A DNA stretch of 64,000 nt, taken from assembly GCA_017466345.1 (NCBI GenBank), contig JAFTUI010000023.1, positions 94,990 to 158,989 of the forward strand. Reading direction: 5' to 3'. The first letter of the stretch is position 1. Every line of letters begins with the position of its first letter. The position numbers and the translations under genes were made by a program. The notes below the pieces were generated by a model. The model did not search any database. It was not told where the DNA came from and saw only the letters and a list, made by a program, of their open reading frames with translations. Shown in pieces: positions 16,781-24,470 of this stretch. The DNA is from Tidjanibacter sp. (GTDB taxonomy: Bacteria > Bacteroidota > Bacteroidia > Bacteroidales > Rikenellaceae).

Positions 16781-17707
16781 TTAATTGGCGTTTTCGTTTT
16801 GTTGTTTTGCAACTATATTGAACTCTTCGGTTAACATCTTCATCATATCGACTTTGATGGCAGTTGCTTTAATCATAAACTCCTCAAACTCGGCATTTGT
16901 AAGTATTTTATCTTTTGATCCACCCGAATAAATCACATCGTATATCGGTTGGGATATTTCATCAAAATACAATGCGTATTCGATGACAGTCTCTCTTGTT
17001 GCCTCCAATTGTTCAGCCGAAGTTGCAAAGTCGCAAATGAGTCCACAATATGTCTTATAAAAGCACACTGTTTCCAAGACAAAGTAGATCTTCTGCAACT
17101 CCTCTTGGGTGAAACGATCCACCATTTTCGCGAGCTCTATCGTTCTGATTGTTTTCAACGGGAATCCGTAATCAATATCTCGGAATTCGTCATTTCTTTC
17201 TACCTTGTTTGCTATTGTGCGGAAAAGTTGGGTATAGTAATATGAATAGCCAGACATCTCCGCCAGTGCCACAATATCCTCGTAGTTGCTCTTGGCGACA
17301 TTGTTAGCCAAAGAGTCGCAGATGGGCACAGAATTAAGCGCATATCCTGCCTCTTCGGGACAAACATATAGTCCTAAAATGCTCACAAAATAGTTCATTC
17401 CGTAAGCAAACAAATTGTTCATCTGGAAGATGGTGGTCATCTGCTGTAAGAATGGACGGTCCATAGTAGTAACAACTTTATGGAGGCTATCCACCATTGA
17501 AGAAGCCCACACGGTTTCGGTATCTCCGCCTATGGGTATAGATGCCTCCGACAGCTCTCTTATAGCACCACTTAAATCATTGATCATAGTTTTTTGCGTC
17601 TGCTCGGTCAAGAGAGGGAATGTATTCTTTTTCTCGACTTTGGGTCTGCAATTTGAGCATAAAAATATGCCGATAATAACGCTAATTAATAGTAAGGTAT
17701 TTTTCAT
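16781..17707 (-). CDS. Predicted lipoprotein, unknown
   Basis: 308 aa. The N-terminus MKNTLLLISVIIGIFLCSNC is a lipoprotein-like signal with Cys in the lipobox position, so export to the envelope is likely. The mature part is helical and lacks recognised motifs. The gene starts 20 nt after the stop of the exported-protein gene at 17728-18198, so the two are probably co-transcribed from the palindrome-bearing promoter at 18234-18268. Confidence 0.6.
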   Translation of the reverse strand: MKNTLLLISVIIGIFLCSNCRPKVEKKNTFPLLTEQTQKTMINDLSGAIRELSEASIPIGGDTETVWASSMVDSLHKVVTTMDRPFLQQMTTIFQMNNLFAYGMNYFVSILGLYVCPEEAGYALNSVPICDSLANNVAKSNYEDIVALAEMSGYSYYYTQLFRTIANKVERNDEFRDIDYGFPLKTIRTIELAKMVDRFTQEELQKIYFVLETVCFYKTYCGLICDFATSAEQLEATRETVIEYALYFDEISQPIYDVIYSGGSKDKILTNAEFEEFMIKATAIKVDMMKMLTEEFNIVAKQQNENAN

Positions 17708-17727
17708 ATTTCAACTTTAATTATAGG

Positions 17728-18198
17728 TTACCACAGCTTTATTTCTGGGTGGTTGGTAACGAGGTTGAGATAGTCCTCTTTGGTGAAGCCCGATTGTTCT
17801 TCAAGCATTCGGAAGGTCCTAACTTCATATCCCAAGACCTCCTCCTTCTCCTCATCTACGAAGCCGTACACCCAAACTTGAAATATCTTTTCGGGAGCAT
17901 CCAAGAAAGAGATGCTTACCCATAGTCCACCTCCAAGAAATGGTTGAGCTTGAAGTACAATAAACATACTATCCAACGCATCTTTGTTCATAGATAACAC
18001 ACCATCCCTCACCGTTCCTTGTTGGAATGATGTGATATACTTTCGTATCTCACGATAGTAGTCGTTGTCTTGCCAATCGTCCTCGGTCCAATTTTCGAAG
18101 CGGATGTCGTTGAGGCTACGATGGGACTGTTCTTGTGCCGAACAGAGGGCGGGCACTGCAATCAGCGCCACCGCCAAAAGAGTAAGTAGTTTTTTCAT
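17728..18198 (-). CDS. Exported hypothetical protein
   Basis: 156 aa with a clear Sec signal peptide (MKKLLTLLAVALIAVPALCSAQ) cleaved after about residue 22. The mature domain (FENWTEDDWQDNDYYREI, then GLWVSISFLDAPEKIFQVWV) is not one I recognise. It is the first gene of a minus-strand unit whose promoter carries the class A palindrome, so it shares control with the defence genes on the other side of the intergenic region. Confidence 0.65.
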   Translation of the reverse strand: MKKLLTLLAVALIAVPALCSAQEQSHRSLNDIRFENWTEDDWQDNDYYREIRKYITSFQQGTVRDGVLSMNKDALDSMFIVLQAQPFLGGGLWVSISFLDAPEKIFQVWVYGFVDEEKEEVLGYEVRTFRMLEEQSGFTKEDYLNLVTNHPEIKLW

Positions 18199-18233
18199 GG
18201 TAAAAGCTGTTTGTTATTGATGTTTTCTCGCCC

Positions 18234-18268
18234 CAAATTTAAGAATACCCTGCGCACTCTTTGTTCGT
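18234..18268 (-). promoter_or_regulatory. Class A operator/promoter for the exported-protein operon
   Basis: In transcription direction: ACGAACAAAGAGTGCGC (18268-18252), a 10-nt gap, then TAAATTTG (18241-18234). It is the most degenerate of six copies of the 17-bp site, but spacing and box are identical. Confidence 0.7.
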
Positions 18269-18369
18269 AACCTGACTCACTATAATTAAGATGAGGATTA
18301 ACGCGAATGTAGCCCATAAAGGCCAGTTTCTTAAGGGTTGAAAATATCAAGCCCTTAATAAAGATTTGC

Positions 18370-18404
18370 GCGAACATAGCGTTCGTGCCGCATTTTTAAA
18401 TTTG
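18370..18404 (+). promoter_or_regulatory. Class A operator/promoter for the HAD-PRT-SLOG operon
   Basis: GCGAACATAGCGTTCGT (18370-18386), a 10-nt gap, then TAAATTTG (18397-18404). It is divergent from the promoter at 18234-18268, and the 219-nt intergenic region holds both. Confidence 0.82.
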
Positions 18405-18417
18405 TCGCCGAAAACAG

Positions 18418-19128
18418 ATGATTATGGCGACCACTATTACATATCCACAAGCATCATTAGTCGAAGTTGCACTCTCGAATTTGTGCAGAGAGTTATTCGA
18501 TTTCAATGCTGCACTAGTAACCTCTTCTTTAAAAGAAGATGTGTGCACGCGTGATATGCATAGGTTGAACTCACTTGATTGGCAAGTGAGTGCAGGTGAT
18601 GTGTTGCTCTTTGATATGGACGGCACCCTCATTGATACGGATGCCTGCAATACCAAAGCATACAAAGCAGCTATTGAAGTGGTGCTGGGTGGTGATTATG
18701 CGGAATTGCTGGATATTTCCCGTATAGAACGAAGGGTACTGCGTGAAAGGCTTTCCTGGATTTCCGAGAAGCAACTCGCAGATATCATCGCCCTTAAAGA
18801 GAAATTTTACACGCAGTTCATTGACGAGATTAGCATTATCTCCTCAACAATGGAAATTCTCAACCGTTTTGTGGAAACTCACAAAGTGGTTCTAGTGACC
18901 AATGCTCGTCGTGGCAGGACTATGCAGACCCTCCGCCATCTGTATCTGGAAAATACATTTGATGCGATCGTAACAAAGGATGACTGCAATGGTACAGACA
19001 AGTTTACGACAGCTATTAATATTCTCGGACTCAACCCTAATAAAGTATGGGTGTTTGAGAACGAAGAGGTGCAGGCTATGGCAGCAGTAGCAGCAGGTAT
19101 AAATATTAATCACATAATTCTTAGGTAG
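18418..19128 (+). CDS. HAD-superfamily hydrolase
   Basis: 236 aa. The HAD catalytic motif LLFDMDGTLIDTD gives Asp66 and Asp68. Motif II is VLVTNARRG and motif III is a Lys in GTDKF. Motif IV is unusual: VFENEEVQAM has Glu residues where an acidic DD pair is typical. A 60-residue N-terminal extension precedes the core. It probably removes phosphate from a nucleotide-like or sugar-phosphate substrate. First gene of a three-gene operon with a phosphoribosyltransferase and a SLOG protein. The promoter carries the class A operator. ATG at 18424 is an alternative start. Confidence 0.82.
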   Translation: MIMATTITYPQASLVEVALSNLCRELFDFNAALVTSSLKEDVCTRDMHRLNSLDWQVSAGDVLLFDMDGTLIDTDACNTKAYKAAIEVVLGGDYAELLDISRIERRVLRERLSWISEKQLADIIALKEKFYTQFIDEISIISSTMEILNRFVETHKVVLVTNARRGRTMQTLRHLYLENTFDAIVTKDDCNGTDKFTTAINILGLNPNKVWVFENEEVQAMAAVAAGININHIILR

Positions 19129-19129
19129 T

Positions 19130-19753
19130 ATGAAGAAATTTACAATCGAGGCAAACAACTTTCTTTCGCAGAACATTCAGGGCTATTTCCGTCAATACTA
19201 CATAGGTGGAGAGAATAGGCATTTGAACCCCAAAAACATCGAGCACTTAATTTGCTCGTTCAAAAACGACATCACCGTAACACCTAACGAGGTAATGGAG
19301 TGTTGCATAGATAGATTGAGCGACATCCTTAGAGAGGATTTGTGCGCGATTGTAGAGAATGAGAATCTTTCTTGTCCTACCATCTGCGTCATTCCTAGGG
19401 CTAAAGTCAGCTATCGTCCAGATCAAATGCTGTTTAAGGCTACCATTAAGAATGTAGTCCAGTCTATGAGCTGTGTTGTGGATGGCACGGATTATATCAT
19501 CCGCACTGCCGATACAAAAACTACCCATAGAGCACGCAGGGGATATGGTGGTGATGGTAAACTGCCATATCCAGGAATCACCATAGACACTTGTGCCATC
19601 TCCAATGATGTTAGAGGTAAGGATATTATTCTTATCGACGACCTATATACCAAGACCGTCAATATCGACGAGGACGCCATTGAAGCTCTCTTACGCAAAG
19701 GAGCCAATTCGGTAACTTTTTACTCGATTGGTCGCACTGTTTCTCGCTACTAA
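19130..19753 (+). CDS. Phosphoribosyltransferase-like protein
   Basis: 207 aa. The PRPP loop is recognisable as DIILIDDLYTKTVNIDEDAI (residues 165-184), a variant of the type I loop DD-x-TTG. Strands before it (TICVIPRAKVSY) and the TADTKTTHR segment fit a PRTase core. It begins 1 nt after the HAD gene stops. With HAD phosphatase and SLOG neighbours, it probably makes or salvages a ribosylated nucleotide-like molecule. PRTases are also reported as retron effectors, but this gene converges on the retron and is not in its operon. Confidence 0.75.
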   Translation: MKKFTIEANNFLSQNIQGYFRQYYIGGENRHLNPKNIEHLICSFKNDITVTPNEVMECCIDRLSDILREDLCAIVENENLSCPTICVIPRAKVSYRPDQMLFKATIKNVVQSMSCVVDGTDYIIRTADTKTTHRARRGYGGDGKLPYPGITIDTCAISNDVRGKDIILIDDLYTKTVNIDEDAIEALLRKGANSVTFYSIGRTVSRY

Positions 19754-19781
19754 TTATTAATTTTGTAACAGATATAGGACT

Positions 19782-20753
19782 ATGAATTACACGCAGAACG
19801 CACTAAATGTACTAGCAGTACGAACCTTTAAGGGTATTGGCAGGGCTTGGTTTGTTAAGAATTGGCAACCCAACCTCACCGATATGGATATAGTTGCACT
19901 GATCAATCAGGGCAACAAAGTCGATGTGCCAGCAACGATAGGCGATTTGGAGCAAAAACGCACAGCAATAAAGCGTCTGCTCGAACAATCGCAAGGATGC
20001 ATGGATGGCGTAGTAGCATTGGGCGATAAGGATTTTCCCAAACACAGAGGCGATGTTAAGAATAGTGAGCAGCCTATTTTTCTTTTCTACAAGGGAGATT
20101 TGTCGCTACTCTCATTAACCAACCGCAATGTGGCTGTAATAGGACTATTAAATCCCACTCCTGAAATAGAGGGGCGAGAACGCCAAGTTGTGTCTGAATT
20201 GGTAAAACAAGGTGCTACTATTGTAAGTGGCTTGGCGTTGGGATGTGATTCTATTGCACACCGTACAACTTTGGAGTGTAATGGTAAGACTGTGGCGATA
20301 TTGCCGAGTCCACTGAGTTCTATTATGCCCGCAACTAATAGACCATTGGCGCAACAGATATTAGACCAGGGTGGTTTGTTAGTTTCGGAATATCTCACAG
20401 ATGCAAAGAGCAAGATGGCGCTCAGTAGTCGCTACCAGGAGCGAGATAGATTGCAGGCTTTGTTTAGTGATGCCATTGTGCTTTCAGCAAGTTATGCCAA
20501 GAATAACTTGGGACTTGATAGTGGCTCTCGTTTGGCAATGAGCTACGCTGCGGATTATGGTATCCCTCGTGCTGTGATTTATGATGATTCGGAAGCAACC
20601 AACCCAATGTTCGACCTAAATAGGCAGTATATGAGAGAGGATGGCAGAGTGGTGGTTATAAGGGAAACAACATCGGCTTCTGACCTTGACCGATTGCTGC
20701 GCCTAAAACCTCGCACGGCTCAACCCAGATATTCACAGAATACCATTTTCTAA
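19782..20753 (+). CDS. SLOG-domain protein, DprA/Smf-like
   Basis: 323 aa. The SMF/DprA Rossmann core is clear: IFLFYKGDLSLL, TIVSGLALGCDSIAHRTTL (about residues 147-165), GGLLVSEYL and RYQERDRLQALFSDAIVLS. The usual VGxRxxS strand is altered to VIGLLNPTPEIEG, and there is no C-terminal winged helix. SLOG proteins outside competence are proposed to sense nucleotide-derived ligands. In this operon it may sense the product of the PRTase/HAD pair. It ends in a perfect bidirectional terminator. Confidence 0.82.
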   Translation: MNYTQNALNVLAVRTFKGIGRAWFVKNWQPNLTDMDIVALINQGNKVDVPATIGDLEQKRTAIKRLLEQSQGCMDGVVALGDKDFPKHRGDVKNSEQPIFLFYKGDLSLLSLTNRNVAVIGLLNPTPEIEGRERQVVSELVKQGATIVSGLALGCDSIAHRTTLECNGKTVAILPSPLSSIMPATNRPLAQQILDQGGLLVSEYLTDAKSKMALSSRYQERDRLQALFSDAIVLSASYAKNNLGLDSGSRLAMSYAADYGIPRAVIYDDSEATNPMFDLNRQYMREDGRVVVIRETTSASDLDRLLRLKPRTAQPRYSQNTIF

Positions 20754-20790
20754 CCATAAAGGAGAGAGCTGCTGGCTCTCTCCTTTATGG
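20754..20790. terminator. Bidirectional terminator between SLOG and retron operons
   Basis: Perfect 16-bp stem: CCATAAAGGAGAGAGC (20754-20769), loop TGCTG, and its complement (20775-20790). It separates the convergent operons. Confidence 0.88.
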
Positions 20791-20797
20791 TTCCTCT

Positions 20798-21433
20798 TTA
20801 TTCCTTAATCAAATCGTTTAATAGGTTCTTCAATTGCACCAACTCTTGCTTGGTGGCAGTCCTTTGTATGATTTTATACACCTTAATAATATTCATAAGT
20901 ATTTGATCATCTTCTGCACCTGCTGTTTGGGGGTTCCAATCCATCCCAGTGATTTCAGTAAACAAATTTTCTCCTTCTACAAACCATTGGTCGTATTGTT
21001 CCGACATTCGTTCAAAGCGGTCATCTTCTTGTATGGCCATATCCACACGATAGACATCTGTGGTTTTATATGGAACCAACTCATCTTTCTTATTCTTGTA
21101 AGCTCCATTTTTGGGAATGTATGTTAATCTTGCTTCAACATAGATTGGGTTTTCCAATTCAAGAGAACGAACATATCCTAATTGTGGTTTTAGAGGACAG
21201 TCTACTTGACTCCCCGATAATTTCATAAGGTTCTCGATGGTTAATAAGTTCGTACAAAATTGCTGACCATAAGACTTCTTCATCAAGATGTTGTCAAACT
21301 TCTGCCCTGTTATCAGATCAACGGCATATATGCGCAACAACTCATCAAAGACGCCCTCTCTTTCGCCTCGAATTACCGTGCCTTTTATATGGGTAATTTT
21401 AAGATGATATTGTTTGCTTTGTGGCACAACCAT
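20798..21433 (-). CDS. Third gene of the retron operon, unknown
   Basis: 211 aa, soluble. A beta-rich N-terminal half (QYHLKITHIKGTVIRGERE) and a helical C-terminus (TATKQELVQLKNLLNDL). No family recognised and no nuclease motif. It lies 31 nt downstream of the HEPN-motif gene and ends at the operon terminator, so it is probably co-expressed with the retron and may be an adaptor or antitoxin-like component. Confidence 0.6.
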   Translation of the reverse strand: MVVPQSKQYHLKITHIKGTVIRGEREGVFDELLRIYAVDLITGQKFDNILMKKSYGQQFCTNLLTIENLMKLSGSQVDCPLKPQLGYVRSLELENPIYVEARLTYIPKNGAYKNKKDELVPYKTTDVYRVDMAIQEDDRFERMSEQYDQWFVEGENLFTEITGMDWNPQTAGAEDDQILMNIIKVYKIIQRTATKQELVQLKNLLNDLIKE

Positions 21434-21464
21434 GTCTGAACTACAATAACTATTGTTTATTATT

Positions 21465-22376
21465 TTACGAATTCGTTGTGTCTGAGTTCTTCAAATTGTC
21501 AGAGATGGTATTGGCAAGTTTGGTCAAAGCCTCAACTATTTCAGCAAATGGTGTGGTGTGGACAAAATTGGCAAAACTAGCATTTTGGGCAAACTCTTTA
21601 TACTCATTTACAGTCATTCCAATCTCTCTATTGAAACTGTCTTTTAGTGTATCATCGCTAAAGCGTCTATAATCTATATTATACCATTGTCTATTAAACC
21701 ACAATTTATTGGCTCTTGCAAAACGATCAACTCGGTTGATTATCTCAAAACTATCAGTATGAGTGTTTTTAATAGTCCTATGACTCTGTATATTTCGTAC
21801 TTTTCTTACTGCGTCAAGTATGCTGAAGACATCTATTTTGTATTGTGAGTTAAAGGCATATAGCAATGTGCCATATGCTGCTAAGTCCTTTGCTTTGGGA
21901 TTATAAAGTATCACATTTTCTTTGATAGCATTCGTGTCGCTATTAAACTTAATATCATAATAATAGTTCAACAGTGGTTCTGTTTGCAGTTGCACATATC
22001 TGCAAAACTCAAAGAAGTCTGTTTTATGTCCCCTTAAACCATATCTACAACGAAGCATTTCTCTATAATCTGCCTCTAACTGATTGCGTACATCAGTATC
22101 TATCACAAAAGAGTAGTCAATGGCGGGCTTTGCTGAATCTAACCTATAGTCCAAACCAAGATATTTTTCTATGGCATCAATCTTTGCATTGGACACACCT
22201 TCGTGAGTGACATTCTTTTGAGGTTCAACAATAGGCGAGCTCTCTTTTGTTTCGTGTGTTTCTCTTAGCACCATCCTTAAATCAGCAATGAACTCCTCGT
22301 TGCCAGGGAGTTCTTTGACTGCTTTGACGAAAGCCACTACTCTATCTAATTCTTGCTTATTTAGTCCCATACTCAA
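21465..22376 (-). CDS. Retron-associated protein with HEPN-type RNxxxH motif
   Basis: 303 aa. The segment DAVRKVRNIQSHRTIKNTH has Arg194-Asn195-x3-His199, the catalytic pattern of HEPN ribonucleases, inside a helical region followed by further helices (ETLKD-type and EIVEALTKLANTISDNL). The first 60 residues look like a separate small helical domain. It starts 5 nt after the reverse transcriptase stop, so it is the likely effector of this retron: an RNase held in check by the RT-msDNA complex. The motif is short and could occur by chance; the operon position supports the reading. ATG at 22370 is an alternative start. Confidence 0.55.
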   Translation of the reverse strand: MSMGLNKQELDRVVAFVKAVKELPGNEEFIADLRMVLRETHETKESSPIVEPQKNVTHEGVSNAKIDAIEKYLGLDYRLDSAKPAIDYSFVIDTDVRNQLEADYREMLRCRYGLRGHKTDFFEFCRYVQLQTEPLLNYYYDIKFNSDTNAIKENVILYNPKAKDLAAYGTLLYAFNSQYKIDVFSILDAVRKVRNIQSHRTIKNTHTDSFEIINRVDRFARANKLWFNRQWYNIDYRRFSDDTLKDSFNREIGMTVNEYKEFAQNASFANFVHTTPFAEIVEALTKLANTISDNLKNSDTTNS

Positions 22377-22381
22377 TCATT

Positions 22382-23971
22382 TTATAAGTTATCAGGCTCT
22401 GGAATATCTGCCTCCATAAGAGCAATTAACCTTTCACGATTAGCAATCTCTACACGATCAGAGGCAATATCTTCCATGCTCACAACTTTGTAATTTTTAC
22501 CATCAACTTTATCTTCGTTAAGTACTTGCGAGAAGATGTCGCTCTCAACCAATGCAGAAAGTTCTTCCTGCAACTCAACTGTCTTTCGTTTACCAGCTTT
22601 GGTGTGTTGTGGCGCCACCAATTTTTTGTGGAGCATATAAAAGAGCGAGATGCCGTTGTCGCAAAGTGAAATCTGATATTTGCGCCACAATTCTGCTGCT
22701 TCATCTCCCTTAGCGAACAACTCTTTCACAGGAACTGTTTGGCTGACTGTAATAGGTCGTATATCATCGCCCACTTTGAAAAACAAAGCAGGTGTTGTTT
22801 CGGGATTGTACTCTATTTGGCTAGAGAGGGTTTCCTCAAACTCTTCTCGATTCATTGTATGGACATAAGCGAGTGGCTTCTTTGCATACTTTATGGGAGC
22901 CAATTCTTGTCCTTGCAATTTGGCAAAACGACTATTTAGAGCCTTGTAGGTCGCATCCTCTGCACCCTTAACCATTTTGAGATACTGTAACTTACCCATC
23001 AACACAGCGTCCAAACTTGGCATACCTCCTTTGTGGCGATGTGTAGGGTTGAGTTTGCGAGCCCTCATATAACTCTCACAAGCGGCCATATGACCAAACT
23101 TCTCCCATATGTGAAGCAGTGTGCGTACCTCACGGGTGTATGTGCGTACAACATTGACCTTATCTGATAAAATAAGTCCTGTTACTTCCTGGCGTTCACC
23201 TACTTTTTGGAGTCGGGTTTTCTTTTCGTTTATGGTAAAATGATTGTCGGCAATAATTCGGTGCAACTCCTTTATGAACTCGCCTTCGTTGGAATAGATA
23301 TAGTTCATACTGCTGAATGTGATATCATCAGCATAGCGACTATACTTTGCACCAAACCTTTTGGCAAGACCACCGAGTTGTCGGTCAAGCTTCTCGCAGA
23401 TGATGTTGGTAATGGTAGGAGATGTGGGCGCACCTTGTGGAAGAACATAGCGAGTCTCCTTGCCATCCTCTTCCAAGCGCATAGTGCACAAGCCTGCTAT
23501 CACATCCGACAATTCGCTTGGGAAGTTGAATGGGGGTAGAGTGAGGCGCTTCCATAGCCTTGATTTGTCAATGCTGGGGAAGAAATCTTTTAGGTCGAGA
23601 TTGTAGATGTAGTTTTGTCCGAGATGCAGTTTTGCATTATCCACCACAGAACGACCTTGCACAAAGCCCATCGCATATTTCGATGGCTCATAGATTGCCT
23701 GCAAGATTGTATTGAGGGAAAACAAGATCGATTTCAGCCCTGCTACAGGTGCGGAAATAACCCTCTCGCCACCACTCTTTTTGGGTATGGTGAAGTTTTT
23801 ATATCGCTGGTGTGTTGCTCGCTTGGGGTTGCAATGATATGTGATTTGATTGAGGTGGAAAGGGCGAAATTTGTCACCCAGCGCATCTTGCTTCACCTGA
23901 TTGAGCAATCGGCGAAGGTCTTTGATATTCTTCATTGCAAGGGCTGTTGTTCTAATTTCGGTTCTCTCCAT
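22382..23971 (-). CDS. Retron reverse transcriptase
   Basis: 529 aa. The RT domain has the retron hallmarks in order: NAKLH (NAXXH motif, residues 112-116), NLDLKDFFPSID, LPQGAPTSPTITN (178-189), RYADDITFS with catalytic YADD at 213-216, and QEVTGLILS (VTG at 263-265). Retron RTs copy part of an adjacent structured RNA into msDNA. The expected ncRNA lies immediately upstream. The protein is about 200 residues longer than classical retron RTs. The C-terminal extension (about 350-529) has no motif I recognise and may contact the partner protein. The operon order is ncRNA-RT-HEPN-unknown. Confidence 0.9.
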   Translation of the reverse strand: MERTEIRTTALAMKNIKDLRRLLNQVKQDALGDKFRPFHLNQITYHCNPKRATHQRYKNFTIPKKSGGERVISAPVAGLKSILFSLNTILQAIYEPSKYAMGFVQGRSVVDNAKLHLGQNYIYNLDLKDFFPSIDKSRLWKRLTLPPFNFPSELSDVIAGLCTMRLEEDGKETRYVLPQGAPTSPTITNIICEKLDRQLGGLAKRFGAKYSRYADDITFSSMNYIYSNEGEFIKELHRIIADNHFTINEKKTRLQKVGERQEVTGLILSDKVNVVRTYTREVRTLLHIWEKFGHMAACESYMRARKLNPTHRHKGGMPSLDAVLMGKLQYLKMVKGAEDATYKALNSRFAKLQGQELAPIKYAKKPLAYVHTMNREEFEETLSSQIEYNPETTPALFFKVGDDIRPITVSQTVPVKELFAKGDEAAELWRKYQISLCDNGISLFYMLHKKLVAPQHTKAGKRKTVELQEELSALVESDIFSQVLNEDKVDGKNYKVVSMEDIASDRVEIANRERLIALMEADIPEPDNL

Positions 23972-23993
23972 ACTCGTTTTAGGCTAAAAAAGA

Positions 23994-24355
23994 GCGCTCT
24001 TTGAGTCAGCTTATTGAAATTTCTTTTCTTTGTCTATGAATAAGTAAACGCAGTTTAATTATTCTCACTTGACGCAAAATACGGAGTATTTTGCTTAATG
24101 ATATTCAAGTTCAGACTTGAATATCACCCATATCACTTCGAAGAAGGGATATGTTGTTATTTAATATTAACTTCTTAAGTTAATATGTTCTCAATTTATT
24201 GAGAATACTTGACTTTTAACAGACAGGAACTGTCGGTCAAAAGTCCAATAACAACAAGACCTTGGTTTACCCATTGAAGTTACCTCCTTTGGGCCAGCTG
24301 TACAATACGACAGCCTAAATCAAAATGTCATTTCAATAAGCCACTCAAAGAACGC
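23994..24355 (-). ncRNA. Retron ncRNA (msr-msd)
   Basis: The 5' end (24330-24355) and 3' end (23994-24020) are complementary over 26-27 nt with three differences: the a1/a2 repeat that defines a retron transcript. Inside are an msr-type hairpin GCTGT/ACAGC (24297-24314) and a row of strong stems: 24211-24245, 24188-24205, 24164-24186, 24101-24124 (10-bp stem) and 24074-24094 (9-bp stem). GTTGTTAT (24153-24160) pairs with ATAACAAC (24248-24255) and encloses three of them, so the msd is branched. The a2 end stops 22 nt before the RT start. The promoter box lies 20 nt upstream of a1. Confidence 0.88.
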
Positions 24356-24375
24356 TTTAGTTTTGTTTCGTGCTG

Positions 24376-24410
24376 CAAATATAATACCCCATTGCGCACT
24401 CTATATTCGC
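24376..24410 (-). promoter_or_regulatory. Class A operator/promoter of the retron
   Basis: In transcription direction: GCGAATATAGAGTGCGC (24410-24394), 10 nt, then TATATTTG (24383-24376). The inferred start lies about 12 nt before the a1 repeat, the expected place for a retron promoter. Confidence 0.82.
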
Positions 24411-24470
24411 ACTATTGCAGTGTGCTATAATCCTCTACAAATATACAAAAAACTGTATAGATACCACATC

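Noticed and set aside
24180-24282. A 27-codon frame with a near-perfect Shine-Dalgarno sequence inside the retron ncRNA
   Set aside because: Bacteroidales rarely rely on such sequences, the frame crosses several msd stems, and the peptide has no protein-like features; the ncRNA explains the region better.
19130-24355. The phosphoribosyltransferase as effector of the retron
   Set aside because: It is on the opposite strand, converges on the retron across a perfect bidirectional terminator, and belongs to a separate operon. Only the operator is shared.
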